Origin: Gluconacetobacter johannae
Lineage (GTDB): Bacteria > Pseudomonadota > Alphaproteobacteria > Acetobacterales > Acetobacteraceae
Reading direction: 5' to 3'
Assembly (NCBI RefSeq): GCF_014174305.1
Contig: NZ_JABEQH010000013.1
Coordinates: 1 to 64,000 of the forward strand
DNA: 64,000 bases
Shown piece by piece: positions 37,376-47,606 of this stretch (within the stretch, counting starts at the first letter, position 1; every line of letters starts with the position of its first letter). Both the position numbers and the translations under genes were made by a program. The notes under the pieces were generated by a model. It saw only the letters and a list, made by a program, of their open reading frames with translations. It did no database searches and was not told where the DNA came from.

Positions 37376-38725
37376 TCAGACCAGCTTGCGGACCGCATCC
37401 ACCACCCAGGTCGGGTTGGGAAGGGCCAGCTTTTCAAGATTGGCGGCGAAGGGCATCGGCACGTCGGCGCCGGCCACCCGCGCGGGCGGGGCGTCGAGAT
37501 AATCGAACGCATGTTCGATGACCTGCATCGAGATCTCGGCCCCGATGCCGGCGAACGGCCAGCCTTCCTCGACGCAGACCAGGCGGCTGGTCTTCCTGAC
37601 GCTGGCGACGATCGTCTCGGTATCCAGGGGACGGATCGTCCGCAGGTTGATGACCTCGGCTTCGATCCCCTGCTCGGCCAGGATCGCCGCCGCTTCCAGC
37701 GCGGTGCCGACCATGATCGAGAACGCGACGATGGTGACGTCACTGCCCTCGCGCTCGATCTTCGCGCGGCCGATCGGCAGGATGAAATCCTCGTCGACCG
37801 GGCACGGGAATTTCTGGCCGTAGAGAATCTCGTTCTCCAGCACGACCACCGGGTTGGGGTCGCGGATCGCGGCGCGCAGCAGGCCCTTGGCGTCGGCCGA
37901 CGACCACGGCGCCACGACCTTCAGGCCGGGGATATGGCCGTACCAGCTGGCATAGCACTGCGAATGCTGCGCCCCCACGCGCGACGCCGCCCCATTGGGG
38001 CCGCGGAAGACGATGGGGCACGACATCTGGCCGCCGGACATATAGCGGGTCTTGGCCGCCGAATTGATGATCTGGTCGATGGCCTGCATCGCGAAATTCA
38101 TGGTCATGAATTCCACGATCGGTTTCAGCCCGGTCAGCGCCGCACCGACGGCCATGCCGGTGAAGCCGTGCTCGGTGATGGGGGTGTCGATCACCCGCTT
38201 CTCGCCGAACTCGTCCAGCAGCCCTTGCGACACCTTGTAGGCGCCCTGGTACTGCGCGACCTCCTCGCCGATCAGGAAGACGTCCTCGTCCCGGCGCAGT
38301 TCGGCCGCCATGGCGTCGCGCAGGGCTTCGCGGACCGTGATCTCGGCCGTCTCGCCCCATTCCTTCTCGGGCGCGGCCGTGGGGGCGGCGGGTGGCTTGG
38401 GGGCCGACGCCTGGGGCGCCGGTTCCTGCGGGGCCTCAGGCCGGGCGGTAGCGGCCGGTGCGGATGCCGGCGCGGCGGCGGCGCCTTCGGATTGCAGGTT
38501 CGCGATCGGTGTGTTGACGGCGACGTTTTCCGTACCCTCGGCGATCAGGATGTCGCCCAGCGTCCCCTCGTCAACGGCCTCGACCTCCATCGTGGCCTTG
38601 TCGGTCTCGATCTCGGCGATCACATCGCCGGCCGCGACATGATCGCCCGTCTTCTTCAGCCAGCGCGCCAGCTTGCCTTCGGTCATCGTCGGCGACAGCG
38701 CCGGCATCAGGATCTGCGTGCTCAT
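37376..38725 (-). CDS. pdhB: Pyruvate dehydrogenase E1 beta with N-terminal lipoyl domain
   Basis: The 449-residue protein fuses a lipoyl domain (1-80, lipoyl-Lys43) and an Ala/Pro linker to a transketolase-like E1-beta domain. The E1-beta part begins at about residue 120 ([20 protein letters not shown]). [14 protein letters not shown] and [20 protein letters not shown] are family signatures. Lipoylated E1-beta is known in alphaproteobacteria. With pdhA it forms the thiamine-diphosphate-dependent decarboxylase. The lipoyl domain is nearly identical to that of PdhC, suggesting duplication. Confidence 0.96.
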   Translation of the reverse strand: MSTQILMPALSPTMTEGKLARWLKKTGDHVAAGDVIAEIETDKATMEVEAVDEGTLGDILIAEGTENVAVNTPIANLQSEGAAAAPASAPAATARPEAPQEPAPQASAPKPPAAPTAAPEKEWGETAEITVREALRDAMAAELRRDEDVFLIGEEVAQYQGAYKVSQGLLDEFGEKRVIDTPITEHGFTGMAVGAALTGLKPIVEFMTMNFAMQAIDQIINSAAKTRYMSGGQMSCPIVFRGPNGAASRVGAQHSQCYASWYGHIPGLKVVAPWSSADAKGLLRAAIRDPNPVVVLENEILYGQKFPCPVDEDFILPIGRAKIEREGSDVTIVAFSIMVGTALEAAAILAEQGIEAEVINLRTIRPLDTETIVASVRKTSRLVCVEEGWPFAGIGAEISMQVIEHAFDYLDAPPARVAGADVPMPFAANLEKLALPNPTWVVDAVRKLV

Positions 38726-38731
38726 GATCGC

Positions 38732-39742
38732 TCAGCCCTCCACCAGCACGTCAGTCCAGAGTTCCGACGGGTCGGGCTCGGGACTGGTCTGCGCGAAATC
38801 GGCAGCGTCCGTCACGACGGCCCGCACCTTGTCCTCCATGGCTTTCAGTTCGGCCTCGTCGACGCCCATGCCCAGCAGTTCCTTGCGTACCCGATCAATC
38901 GGGTCGTGATTTTTCCGCATCTCGTCCACTTCGCTCCGCGGGCGATATTTCGCGGGGTCGGACATCGAATGGCCGCGATAGCGATAGGTCGCCATCTCCA
39001 GCAGGAACGGTCCCTTGCCCTGGCGGCAATGCGTAATCGCTTCGCGCGCCGCCTCGCGCACGGCCTCGACATCCATGCCGTCGACCTTGCGGCCCGGAAT
39101 GCCCCAGGGTTCGCCATTGCGCCACAGCTCCTTCGAGGCCGAGGAGCGTTCGACGCTGGTGCCCATGCCGTAATGGTTGTTTTCCAGCACGAACACGCAC
39201 GGCAGCTTGTGCAGGGCCGCAAGGTTGAAGCTTTCGTAGACCTGGCCCTGGCTCGAGGCCCCCTCGCCGAAATAGGCGAGCGAGACCTCGTCCGTTCCAC
39301 GATATTTGTTGGCGAAGGCCAGGCCGATGCCCAGCGACACCTGGGCGCCGACGATCCCATGCCCGCCATAGAAATGCTTTTCGGACGAGAACATGTGCAT
39401 GGAGCCGCCCTTGCCGCGGGAATATCCCCCCTCGCGCCCGGTCAGTTCGGCCATGACCCCGCGCGGGTCCATGCCGGCCGCCAGCATCTGCCCGTGGTCG
39501 CGGTACGAGGTGATGATCTTGTCGCCCTGCTTCAGTTCCATCTGCAGGCCGACGACCACGGCTTCCTGCCCGATGTACAGATGGCAGAACCCGCCGATCA
39601 GCCCCATGCCGTAAAGCTGCCCGGCCCGTTCCTCGAACCGCCGGATCAGGACCATGTCATAAAACGCGCGCGCCAGGTCTTCCGCGCTCATCGACGGACT
39701 GTTGCGTCCGGCCTCTGTCTTGGGGTGTTGGTTCCCGCTCAT
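38732..39742 (-). CDS. pdhA: Pyruvate dehydrogenase E1 alpha
   Basis: A 336-residue protein from MSGNQHPKTEAGRNSPSMSA, with GGGAG-like GGGSMHMF, GHGIVGAQVSLGIGLAFANK and FGEGASSQGQVYESFNLAAL. VLENNHYGMGTS and YRYRGHSMSDPAKYR are also present; together these form the ThDP-binding fold. It decarboxylates pyruvate with PdhB. GGGAG precedes the chosen ATG. It is the first gene of pdhA-B-C-lpd; the 81-bp upstream gap carries a TGTTATAACA palindrome that may overlap the promoter -10. Confidence 0.96.
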   Translation of the reverse strand: MSGNQHPKTEAGRNSPSMSAEDLARAFYDMVLIRRFEERAGQLYGMGLIGGFCHLYIGQEAVVVGLQMELKQGDKIITSYRDHGQMLAAGMDPRGVMAELTGREGGYSRGKGGSMHMFSSEKHFYGGHGIVGAQVSLGIGLAFANKYRGTDEVSLAYFGEGASSQGQVYESFNLAALHKLPCVFVLENNHYGMGTSVERSSASKELWRNGEPWGIPGRKVDGMDVEAVREAAREAITHCRQGKGPFLLEMATYRYRGHSMSDPAKYRPRSEVDEMRKNHDPIDRVRKELLGMGVDEAELKAMEDKVRAVVTDAADFAQTSPEPDPSELWTDVLVEG

Positions 39743-39823
39743 TCTGAACGCTCCCTTGTTATTGTTATAACAGATGTCACCACATGCGGTTGCCGCCGGG
39801 CCGGGCATGATCGCCGCAATCGA

Positions 39824-40336
39824 CTACGTTCCGGGTGGTCGCCCCCCTGCCCCGGCTCGTTCATACAGGCCGGATCGTCCGCCTGCCTTGCGCTCCAGAT
39901 ACACGGCTTCGATCGTCATGCCGCGATCGATGGCCTTGCACATGTCGTACAGCGTCAGCGCCGCCACGCTGACCGCCGTCAGGGCCTCCATCTCCACCCC
40001 GGTCGGGCCGGTGGTCCCGACGCAGGCCTCGATGTCGATCCCTGTTCCGTCCTCGGCCGCCGTCAGCCCGACGCGCACCGACGACAGCGGCAGCGGATGG
40101 CACAGCGGGATGAGATCGGCCGTCTTCTTGGCCGCCATGATGCCGGCGATGCGCGACACCGCCAGGACGTCCCCCTTGGGCATGCCGCCCGACAGGATCA
40201 GCTCCAGTGTCTCGGCGCGCATGGAAACCCGGCCGCGCGCCAGGGCCTGCCGCGCCGTGGCCGGCTTGTCGGACACGTCGACCATCACGGCGTGTCCGGC
40301 CGCGTCAAGGTGGGACAGTTTCCCGCCGCCCGTCAT
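39824..40336 (-). CDS. moaC: Cyclic pyranopterin monophosphate synthase
   Basis: A 170-residue protein with MoaC signatures: [35 protein letters not shown] and [20 protein letters not shown]. It forms cPMP in molybdenum cofactor synthesis. One base separates its ATG from the trpC stop, so it belongs to the trp operon, as in many alphaproteobacteria. moeA, often next in that cluster, is instead 13 kb away on the other strand. Confidence 0.95.
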   Translation of the reverse strand: MTGGGKLSHLDAAGHAVMVDVSDKPATARQALARGRVSMRAETLELILSGGMPKGDVLAVSRIAGIMAAKKTADLIPLCHPLPLSSVRVGLTAAEDGTGIDIEACVGTTGPTGVEMEALTAVSVAALTLYDMCKAIDRGMTIEAVYLERKAGGRSGLYERAGAGGRPPGT

Positions 40337-40337
40337 C

Positions 40338-41201
40338 TTATGACAGGCCGAGCAACGCGCGGGCGGCGTCGCCGGGGCGATCGTGACGCAGCAGGCTTTC
40401 CCCGACCAGGAAGCCACTGGCCCCGATGGTGCTGAGGCGGACAACGTCGTCATGCGTCCTGATGCCGCTTTCGGACACGACGATCCGGTCGGGCGGCACC
40501 AGCGGCGTCAGTTGGATCGTCGTCTCAAGATCGGTCTTCAACGTCCTGAGATTGCGGTTGTTGATCCCGATCAGCGCGGTATCGAGGGCCAGCGCGCGGT
40601 TCAGTTCCGCCTCGTCATGCACCTCGACCAGGACGTCCATGTCCAGGCCCCGCGCGACATCCAGCAGTTCCGATGCCTCGGCGTCGGTCAATGCCGCCAG
40701 GATCAGCAGGATGCAATCCGCCCCGATCAGGCGGCTTTCATGGACCTGCCATGGGTCCAGGATGAAATCCTTCCGCAGGATCGGCAGGCTGCACGCGTCG
40801 CGGACCCGTTCCAGATCCTCGGTGCAGCCATGGAAGCACGACCCTTCGGTCAGGACCGAGATACAGGCCGCCCCGGCCTGCTCGTACTGCGCGGCGATCG
40901 CCGCCGGGTTGTAGTCGGGGCGCAGAATGCCCGCCGAAGGGGATGCCTTCTTGATTTCAGCGATCAGCCCGATCTGGCGGTCTGCCGTCCGCTGCTTCAG
41001 CGCCTGGCCGAAACCTCGGGTCGGCGTATCCACCTCGCGCGCGCGGGCCGTGATGTCTTTCAGCGGCATGATCGTCGCACGCTGGGCGACATCGACCCGT
41101 GTCCTGGCGCAGATCCGTGCCAGGACGTCCGGAATGTCGTCCGGGTCCGGTGCGTTTCCGCCATCGGCCTCGGTCTGATTCGTCGGCGTGTCGTTCATCA
41201 T
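40338..41201 (-). CDS. trpC: Indole-3-glycerol phosphate synthase
   Basis: The 287-residue TIM-barrel protein has [46 protein letters not shown] and [18 protein letters not shown], all IGPS landmarks with catalytic Lys and Glu. It closes the indole ring in tryptophan synthesis. There is no fused TrpF domain. Its start overlaps the trpD stop by 4 bp. The first ~25 residues are a polar leader. Confidence 0.96.
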   Translation of the reverse strand: MMNDTPTNQTEADGGNAPDPDDIPDVLARICARTRVDVAQRATIMPLKDITARAREVDTPTRGFGQALKQRTADRQIGLIAEIKKASPSAGILRPDYNPAAIAAQYEQAGAACISVLTEGSCFHGCTEDLERVRDACSLPILRKDFILDPWQVHESRLIGADCILLILAALTDAEASELLDVARGLDMDVLVEVHDEAELNRALALDTALIGINNRNLRTLKTDLETTIQLTPLVPPDRIVVSESGIRTHDDVVRLSTIGASGFLVGESLLRHDRPGDAARALLGLS

Positions 41202-42316
41202 ATAGCTTGCACAATCCCCTCTACGGTATCGGCATTGCGGTCGCGCATGGTGTTCAGCACGGCCAGCGCCGCCCCGTTATCAAGAACCCGGGCGGCATCG
41301 GCGACCAGCATCCGCAATGCCGCCGGCCGGATGGCCCCATCGTGAAGCACCTCCCCGCGTCCCGCAACATGAAGTGCCGCGGCGGTATTCAGCAGGACCG
41401 TGTCGCGATAGGCGCCATGGGCGCCGGCCAGCATGGCCGCCAGGGCCTCGGCATTGTCCCTGGGGCTGCCGCCGGTAATCGCTTCGATCGGCGCGGCGCG
41501 CAAGCCCGCGTCCTCGGGCTCCAGCGTCAGCTCATGGATTTGCCCGTCCTGGAGCGCCACGATGTCGGTCGTCCCCGCCAGCGTCAGCTCGTCAATTCCG
41601 CGCCCCGCCCCGCACTGGCCATGGACGGCCCAGACGCGCTCGCTTCCCAGAAGCTGCAAGGTCTCGACGACCGGCCGCAGCCAGACAGAATCGGGAACGC
41701 CGACCAGTTGGCGCGTCACGTTGGCCGGGTTGCACAGCGGCCCGACAAGGTTGAACAGGGTCCTGATCCCCAGCGCCACGCGTGCCGGGGCCGCGTGCCG
41801 CATGGCCGGATGATGGGCGGGCGCCGCCATGAACGCCAGATTCAGCCGGGTGAGCCTGTCGCTGATGACTGCCGGGTCGTCCGACAGCGGCACGCCCAGC
41901 TCCCCCAGCACATCCGTGGCGCCCGACCGCGATGACAGGGCACGGTTGCCGTGCTTCGCGACCGGCACGCCCAGTGCCGCCAGGACAAAGGCCACGGCCG
42001 TCGAGATATTGAGGGTCCCCAGCCCGTCGCCACCGGTCCCGCAGACGTCGATCGTGCCCGCGGGCACAGGGGCGACGGCGCGCATGCGTGCGCGGACGGC
42101 CCGGACCGCACCCAGCAGTTCGGCATGCCGCTCGCCCCGCACGCGCAGGCCCATCAGGAAGGCCGCGATCAGCGTGTCGGGCACGCCGCCGTCCATAATC
42201 AGGCCGAATGCCTGTTCGGCCTCACGCTCGGTCAGGTATTCGCCCTGCGCCACGCGGCCCAGGACGGCCCGAAACGCTCCGACCGGATCGACGGACAGGG
42301 ACGGCGCATTTTCCAT
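41198..42316 (-). CDS. trpD: Anthranilate phosphoribosyltransferase
   Basis: From MENAPSLSVDPVGAFRAVLG the protein is 372 residues. DVCGTGGDGLGTLNISTA is the PRPP-binding loop, KHGNRALSSRSGATDVLGELG the Mg/anthranilate region, and LFNLVGPLCNPANVTRQLVGV is also present. It transfers phosphoribosyl to anthranilate. It lies 7 bp after trpG and overlaps trpC. Confidence 0.96.
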   Translation of the reverse strand: MENAPSLSVDPVGAFRAVLGRVAQGEYLTEREAEQAFGLIMDGGVPDTLIAAFLMGLRVRGERHAELLGAVRAVRARMRAVAPVPAGTIDVCGTGGDGLGTLNISTAVAFVLAALGVPVAKHGNRALSSRSGATDVLGELGVPLSDDPAVISDRLTRLNLAFMAAPAHHPAMRHAAPARVALGIRTLFNLVGPLCNPANVTRQLVGVPDSVWLRPVVETLQLLGSERVWAVHGQCGAGRGIDELTLAGTTDIVALQDGQIHELTLEPEDAGLRAAPIEAITGGSPRDNAEALAAMLAGAHGAYRDTVLLNTAAALHVAGRGEVLHDGAIRPAALRMLVADAARVLDNGAALAVLNTMRDRNADTVEGIVQAI

Positions 42317-42323
42317 GGTCGGG

Positions 42324-42920
42324 TCAGGCCGCTTTCCGCGGCGTGTTACGGCCCCGCGCGATCGCCATGAAATTGGCCAGGATATCGTGCCCATGTTCGG
42401 ACGCGATGCTTTCCGGATGGAATTGCACGCCGAAGATGGGCAGGGTACGATGACGCAGCCCCATGATGACCCCGTCCTCGGTCCGGGCGGTCGGGATCAG
42501 GTCGGACGGCAGGCTTGCCGGATCGACCGTCAGGCTATGATAGCGCGTCGCGCGGAAGGGGTTGGGCAGCCCTTCGAACACGCCGGTCCCGTCATGCAGG
42601 ACGGGGCTGACCTTGCCGTGCATCGGCGCCGGAGAACGGACGACCGTGCCGCCGAAGACCTGGCCGATTGCCTGGTGCCCCAGGCAGACGCCGAAGATGG
42701 GAACCTGGCCCGCGGCCTTGCGGACCAGGTCGCAGCAGATCCCCGCCTCGTTCGGCGAACAGGGGCCGGGCGAAAGCACGATGGCCTCGGGGTTCAGCGC
42801 CAGGGCCTCCTCGGCCGTCAGGGCGTCGTTGCGACGGACGTCGCACCTCTCTCCAAGGTCGCCCAGATAATGGACGAGGTTGAAGGTGAAGCTGTCGTAA
42901 TTGTCGATCAGCAGGATCAT
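42324..42920 (-). CDS. trpG: Anthranilate synthase component II (glutamine amidotransferase)
   Basis: The 198-residue protein opens with [20 protein letters not shown]. Its nucleophile motif is [18 protein letters not shown] and its His-Glu pair lies in [15 protein letters not shown]. It feeds ammonia to TrpE, and in some bacteria also to PabB for folate. The RBS GGGAGG lies about 13 bp upstream. A 154-bp spacer with a 12-bp hairpin separates it from trpE. Confidence 0.95.
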   Translation of the reverse strand: MILLIDNYDSFTFNLVHYLGDLGERCDVRRNDALTAEEALALNPEAIVLSPGPCSPNEAGICCDLVRKAAGQVPIFGVCLGHQAIGQVFGGTVVRSPAPMHGKVSPVLHDGTGVFEGLPNPFRATRYHSLTVDPASLPSDLIPTARTEDGVIMGLRHRTLPIFGVQFHPESIASEHGHDILANFMAIARGRNTPRKAA

Positions 42921-43010
42921 GGCGATATGATGACCTCCCGTTTCGGCCCGGTCAAACAGCAGATCGGGAATTGATCGAAATAATGTTTATCCGCGGAAAA
43001 CAGGCGTTTT

Positions 43011-43039
43011 ATTGCGCCTGTCCGCAAGACAGGCGCAAT
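43011..43039. promoter_or_regulatory. 12-bp perfect hairpin in the trpE-trpG spacer
   Basis: ATTGCGCCTGTC (43011-43022) pairs perfectly with GACAGGCGCAAT (43028-43039) around a 5-nt loop. In the direction of trp transcription it is followed by AAAACGCC, not a U-tract. It is therefore not a classical terminator for trpE. It may act in mRNA processing or attenuation of trpGDC. Confidence 0.5.
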
Positions 43040-43074
43040 TTTATGACGGGGACGGCCGAGGCCGCTCCCATCGC

Positions 43075-44637
43075 CTATTCCTCGTTCCGGCCACGGGTGA
43101 ACTGGGCGGCCGCCTCGGCCGCACGGAACAGCGCTCGCGCCTTGTGCTGGGTTTCCTCGTACTCGGCCTCGGGGATGCTGTCGGCAACGACGCCGCACCC
43201 GGCCTGGACATGCATCTCGCCGTCCTTCACCACCGCCATGCGCAGGCCGATGCAGGTGTCCATCTCGCCGCTGGCCCCGAAATAGCCGATGCAGCCGGCG
43301 TAGGCGGCGCGGCGCGTCGGCTCGACCTCGTCGATGATTTCCATCGCCCGGATCTTCGGGGCGCCGGTCAACGTGCCGGCCGGAAAGCCGGCGACCAGGG
43401 CATCCAGCGCTTCCAGCCCCGGACGCAGCCGGCCCTCGACATTGGACGAAATGTGCATCACGTGGCTGAACCGCTCGATCACGAATTTTTCCGTGACGCG
43501 GACCGAGCCGATCTCGCACACGCGCCCGACATCGTTGCGGCCCAGGTCGATCAGCATCAGATGTTCGGCCCGTTCCTTGGGATCGGCCAGCAGTTCCTCC
43601 TCCAGCGCGCGGTCTTCGGCGGCGGTCCGGCCACGGGGGCGGGTGCCGGCCAGCGGGCGCACCGTCACCTGGCCGTCGCGCAGGCGCACGAGGATTTCGG
43701 GCGACGAGCCCACCAGGCTGAACCCGTCCAGCGCCAGATAGAACAGGAACGGCGCCGGATTGATGCGGCGCAGCGCCCGGTACAGTGCCAGCGCCGGCAG
43801 CGTGAATGGGGTCGAGAACCGCTGGCTCGGCACCACCTGGAACGCATCTCCGGCAGCGATGTAATCCTGGATCCGCCGGACGGCGTCGCAGAATGCCTCA
43901 CGCGTGAAGGTCGATCGCGGTGGATCGACCGGCCCGGCGTAGGTCGGCATGATCTCCTGCAACGCCAGGGGCTCGGACAAGGTCCGGCGCGCCAGCGCCA
44001 GAAGGTCCTGCGCGCGCTGCCAGGCCTCTTCAGGCGACCGGTCGCCCCGGGGGCGGATGGGGACGGCCAGGGTCAGTTCGTCGCGGACGGTGTCGAAGAT
44101 CGCGAACAGTCCCGGCCGGATCATGATCCCTTCCGGCAGGCCGAGATCGTCCGGCGGCATGTCGGGCAGATATTCCATCTGCCGCACCATGTCGTACCCC
44201 AGGTAGCCGAACACGCCGCCCGTCATCGGCGGCAGGCCGTCGGGAAGCGTCATCTGGCTGTCCCGGATGATCGTCCGCAACGAGTCCAGAGGCCGGCCGG
44301 CCACGGGTTCGTAGGACGCGGCCGCGTCGTCGGGGGCGCCGTTGACCGCCGCCTTGCCGTCATGGCAGCGCCAGATCAGGTCGGGCAGCAGGCCGATGAC
44401 GGAATAGCGCCCGCGCGCCACGCCGCCCTCGACGCTTTCCAGAAGGAAAGCGTTGCGCGGGGGGGACGAATCGCTGGCCCCCGCCAGGCGGGACAGGCGC
44501 ATGAATGCCGAAACCGGCGTCAGCAGGTCGGCGACCTCGATGCTCCAGACCACGCTGGCGCATCCTCGGCCCAGGGCCGACAGCACGTCCTCGCGGTCGG
44601 GCGAGGCGGGGCGGGACGAATCGGAAAAGAGGGTCAC
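43075..44637 (-). CDS. trpE: Anthranilate synthase component I
   Basis: A 520-residue chorismate-utilising enzyme. FLLESVEGGVARGRYSVIGL contains the LLES tryptophan feedback site, so end-product inhibition is likely. The catalytic region has AGTRPRGRT, LIDLGRNDVGRV, HISSNVEGRL and GAPKIRAMEIIDE. It makes anthranilate from chorismate with TrpG. Its ATG overlaps the ppiD stop by 4 bp. Confidence 0.96.
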   Translation of the reverse strand: MTLFSDSSRPASPDREDVLSALGRGCASVVWSIEVADLLTPVSAFMRLSRLAGASDSSPPRNAFLLESVEGGVARGRYSVIGLLPDLIWRCHDGKAAVNGAPDDAAASYEPVAGRPLDSLRTIIRDSQMTLPDGLPPMTGGVFGYLGYDMVRQMEYLPDMPPDDLGLPEGIMIRPGLFAIFDTVRDELTLAVPIRPRGDRSPEEAWQRAQDLLALARRTLSEPLALQEIMPTYAGPVDPPRSTFTREAFCDAVRRIQDYIAAGDAFQVVPSQRFSTPFTLPALALYRALRRINPAPFLFYLALDGFSLVGSSPEILVRLRDGQVTVRPLAGTRPRGRTAAEDRALEEELLADPKERAEHLMLIDLGRNDVGRVCEIGSVRVTEKFVIERFSHVMHISSNVEGRLRPGLEALDALVAGFPAGTLTGAPKIRAMEIIDEVEPTRRAAYAGCIGYFGASGEMDTCIGLRMAVVKDGEMHVQAGCGVVADSIPEAEYEETQHKARALFRAAEAAAQFTRGRNEE

Positions 44638-46562
44638 CGGACAGTGCCTTCCGCGCCATCGGGGCCGGTCACGGAGGACAGGACCGACTGGACCGCGCTC
44701 ATGTTGGTCTTGGGTTTTACGTCATTCTGCAGCGCCATGGCGTAGGACATCTCGATATCCTCGGCGATGGACTGGCTCAGGCCCGTGCGGATGCGGCCGA
44801 CCTGCATCGGCTGCGTGGAGGGGTCGGGACGCGTGATGGCGGTCAGGGTCGCGACGTAGAACCCGTCGGGCTCCTCGACCATCACCGACTGGCCGATCGC
44901 CCCGATCCGGAAGGCCAACTGAGCCAGGCTGTCGGGCACGCCCGTCGTCTGGCGGCCGCGCACCAGCGGCGGGCTGTGCACCACCTGGGCAGCCGGGGCC
45001 GACAGCGCCACTCCGCCTTTGGTCTTCGCCGCCAGGTACAGATCCGTCGCCTGCACATTTGCCGCATGGCGACGGGCCTCATCCTGCCAAGCCGCGGCGG
45101 CCTGGTCCGAAATGGCCGAAAAGGCCTGGATCTGGCCGGGCGTTACGCTGTCGACCGACACCGCGTACCAGGTCTGGTCCGGTCCCTGGACCAGGGTGGG
45201 ATTCGCCCCTTTCGCCTGGCTGAAGATCCGCGCCAGAATCGCCAGGCGGGCCTCGCCCGACGCGGGAATGGGCGCCGCGTCGCCGGATTGCGTCCGGCCC
45301 TGGGCATCCAGCGTTCCGCCGGTGGCGCTGGCGCCGAGCGTATCGGGAATCCGGTCCAGGCCGCCACCGGCGATGGCGTCCTGCAGCTGCTGGACGCGGA
45401 CGCCGACCTGTTCGCCGGCGCGGGCCTGGGCGATCTGGTCGTGCAGTTCCTGCCGGGCGGCGGCGAAGTCCGTGTCGTGCGGCGGCAGGACCTGCGTCAC
45501 CTTGAACACGACCCAGCCGGTATCGGTCTGCGTGGGGCCCTGCAAGCTGTCCACCGGGGCGGCGAAGACCAGCTTGGACAGGGCCGGCGACGGAATGGAG
45601 GCGGCCCGAACCCCATCCATCTGCACCGACGCACTGCCCTTCGCGGCGGCCTGGACCTGCGCCCAGGTCGCGCCGGCCTGCCATTGGGCCGCGACCGTGC
45701 GGGCGCTGGCCTCGTCGGGGGCCGTCACGATCTGTACGGTCCGGGTTTCCGGCAGATGGTATTTCGCCTGCTGGGCGTCATACAGGCGATGCAGTTCCTC
45801 CTCGGGAACCTCCATCGAACGGGCGATCGTCTCGGGCGACAGGACGACGATCCGTGCATGGCGGTATTCCGGCGTCTGGAACAGCCAGGGATGATTGTCG
45901 TAGAACCGGCGCTGCTGCGCGGGGTCCGGCGTGGGGGCGGACTGGTCGCCGATGGCGATGCGGACCAGATCGAGCGTCCGGGTCTGGGCGTCGAAATCGA
46001 AGGCCCGGCGCACCATCGTCTCCGGCGCGCGCGCGCTGTTCCGAATCGGCTCCATCAGGGCGCGGGACGCGATGTCCGTCCGGACCAGGTCCAGAAGGCG
46101 GCCTTCGGTCATGCCGATCTGCCGCAGGCGTGTATCGAACAGCTTGCGGTCGAAGCGCCCGTCGGGCCCCTTGAAGTCCCGCAGGCCGAAGACCTCGTCG
46201 CGCAGTACGTCATCGGGAACGATCAGGCCATGCCGGTCGGCCGACAAGGCGACCTCGGACTGCATGACAAGGCGCTGCAGGACCTGCCGGGCCGCTTCCC
46301 GCCGCGTCGCGACCGGGATCTGCGATGCGTCGGCAAGACCCATCTGCCGCGCCACCTGGGGCATTTCACTCTGCACCGCCCCCATGAACGCATCGGTCGT
46401 GATGGTGTTGGGTCCTACATGCGCCACGACGTCCGCGCGCTCGCTTCCCATGTTCGACAGCACGTCGCCGACCCCCCAGCCGACGAAGGCAAGAAACAGC
46501 AGGCCGGCGATGACACGGCCCAGCCAGGAATCGACGAAGGCATGGCGCAGAAAGGAAATCAT
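44634..46562 (-). CDS. ppiD: PpiD/SurA-type membrane-anchored peptidyl-prolyl isomerase
   Basis: A 642-residue protein with a short cytoplasmic start and one membrane anchor (VIAGLLFLAFVGWGVGDVL). A SurA/PpiD chaperone N-domain (SEMPQVARQMGL, RQVLQRLVMQSEVALSADR) follows. The parvulin-like domain (about 240-370) is degenerate. In this family such proteins help fold outer-membrane proteins in the periplasm. It precedes trpE with a 4-bp overlap, and is divergent from tpiA, a conserved alphaproteobacterial order. Confidence 0.88.
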   Translation of the reverse strand: MISFLRHAFVDSWLGRVIAGLLFLAFVGWGVGDVLSNMGSERADVVAHVGPNTITTDAFMGAVQSEMPQVARQMGLADASQIPVATRREAARQVLQRLVMQSEVALSADRHGLIVPDDVLRDEVFGLRDFKGPDGRFDRKLFDTRLRQIGMTEGRLLDLVRTDIASRALMEPIRNSARAPETMVRRAFDFDAQTRTLDLVRIAIGDQSAPTPDPAQQRRFYDNHPWLFQTPEYRHARIVVLSPETIARSMEVPEEELHRLYDAQQAKYHLPETRTVQIVTAPDEASARTVAAQWQAGATWAQVQAAAKGSASVQMDGVRAASIPSPALSKLVFAAPVDSLQGPTQTDTGWVVFKVTQVLPPHDTDFAAARQELHDQIAQARAGEQVGVRVQQLQDAIAGGGLDRIPDTLGASATGGTLDAQGRTQSGDAAPIPASGEARLAILARIFSQAKGANPTLVQGPDQTWYAVSVDSVTPGQIQAFSAISDQAAAAWQDEARRHAANVQATDLYLAAKTKGGVALSAPAAQVVHSPPLVRGRQTTGVPDSLAQLAFRIGAIGQSVMVEEPDGFYVATLTAITRPDPSTQPMQVGRIRTGLSQSIAEDIEMSYAMALQNDVKPKTNMSAVQSVLSSVTGPDGAEGTVR

Positions 46563-46826
46563 GAAATGCAGGATCCGAACATAAGCGGCAGAGGCGTCGG
46601 GGCCGGCAGGCGGCCACCTTTTCGGCCGCGCACCATAGGGACAGGACCGCGGCTTGACCAGAACCCTGTTCGCGCCCTTGCGGCGGATTTAGGGCCGTTG
46701 CGGCATTGCCACGCGGTGGCGCGCATGGTGTAGGGTGGCCTATCCGGTCGGTACTCCCCCTGGAAAAAGAAAAGACCGTCGAAGACCGGACGAAACGACG
46801 GCACGCAGGCAGAGGGATCGAGACAC

Positions 46827-47570
46827 ATGATGCAGATGATCGTCGGCAACTGGAAAATGAACGGGCTGGGCGCCTCGTCGCGCGATCTGGTCACGGAGGT
46901 GGCGCAGGGGCTGGCCGCCATGCCCTCCGCGCCCCAGGTCGTGGTCTGCCCCCCCTTCACACTGCTCGCGCAACTGGCGCCGATGCTGAAGGGAACAGGC
47001 ATCCTTCTTGGCGCGCAGGACTGCCACCAGGCAGCGTCCGGCGCGCATACCGGCGATATCTCCGCCGCGATGCTGGCGGATGTCGGCGTCGAATACGTCA
47101 TTCTCGGCCATTCCGAGCGTCGCCGCGACCATGGCGAACTGGACGAGACGGTGCGGGAAAAGGCGACGGCCGCGGCGGCGGCCGGACTGACGCCCATCGT
47201 CTGCGTGGGCGAAAGCGAGGACCAGAGGGCTTCGGGCGAATGCCGGGACGCGATCGGCTGGCAGATCAAAGGGTCGCTGCCCGACGGGTTTTCCGGGATC
47301 GTGGCCTATGAACCCATCTGGGCGATCGGTTCGGGCGTCCCGGCCTCCAGCCAGGATATCGCGGACATGATGGCGTTCATCCGCGCCGAACTGGTGCGGC
47401 AGTTCGGCGCGACTGGAAAAACGATCCGGATCCTCTATGGTGGGTCGGTGAATGCGCGCGACGCCGCGACCATCCTGCCCATCGCGGAGGTCGGGGGCGC
47501 GCTTGTCGGCAGCGCCAGCCTGCGGGCCGAAACATTTCTCCCGATTGTCCGGGCCGCCGTCGACCTGTAA
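46827..47570 (+). CDS. tpiA: Triosephosphate isomerase
   Basis: A 247-residue TIM barrel with the catalytic residues in IVGNWKMNG (Lys), ILGHSERR (His) and VAYEPIWAIGSG (Glu). ILYGGSVNARDA is the phosphate-binding loop. It interconverts DHAP and glyceraldehyde 3-phosphate. GAGGGATCGAG serves as RBS. It begins a tpiA-secG pair that ends at an intrinsic terminator. Confidence 0.97.
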   Translation: MMQMIVGNWKMNGLGASSRDLVTEVAQGLAAMPSAPQVVVCPPFTLLAQLAPMLKGTGILLGAQDCHQAASGAHTGDISAAMLADVGVEYVILGHSERRRDHGELDETVREKATAAAAAGLTPIVCVGESEDQRASGECRDAIGWQIKGSLPDGFSGIVAYEPIWAIGSGVPASSQDIADMMAFIRAELVRQFGATGKTIRILYGGSVNARDAATILPIAEVGGALVGSASLRAETFLPIVRAAVDL

Positions 47571-47606
47571 ACGGTCCGTCACGTGGCGTCTCATCTGGAA
47601 GCGAGT

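Noticed and set aside
39743-39823. TGTTATAACA palindrome before pdhA as a PdhR operator
   Set aside because: It does not resemble the PdhR consensus (ATTGGTnnnACCAAT) and is short enough to be a -10 region; no regulator can be named.
36734-40435. A 1233-codon open frame on the plus strand opposite pdhC-pdhB-pdhA-moaC
   Set aside because: It lies entirely antisense to well-identified genes with intact motifs. Its composition is Arg/Gly/His/Asp-rich, typical of the complementary frame of GC-rich coding DNA.
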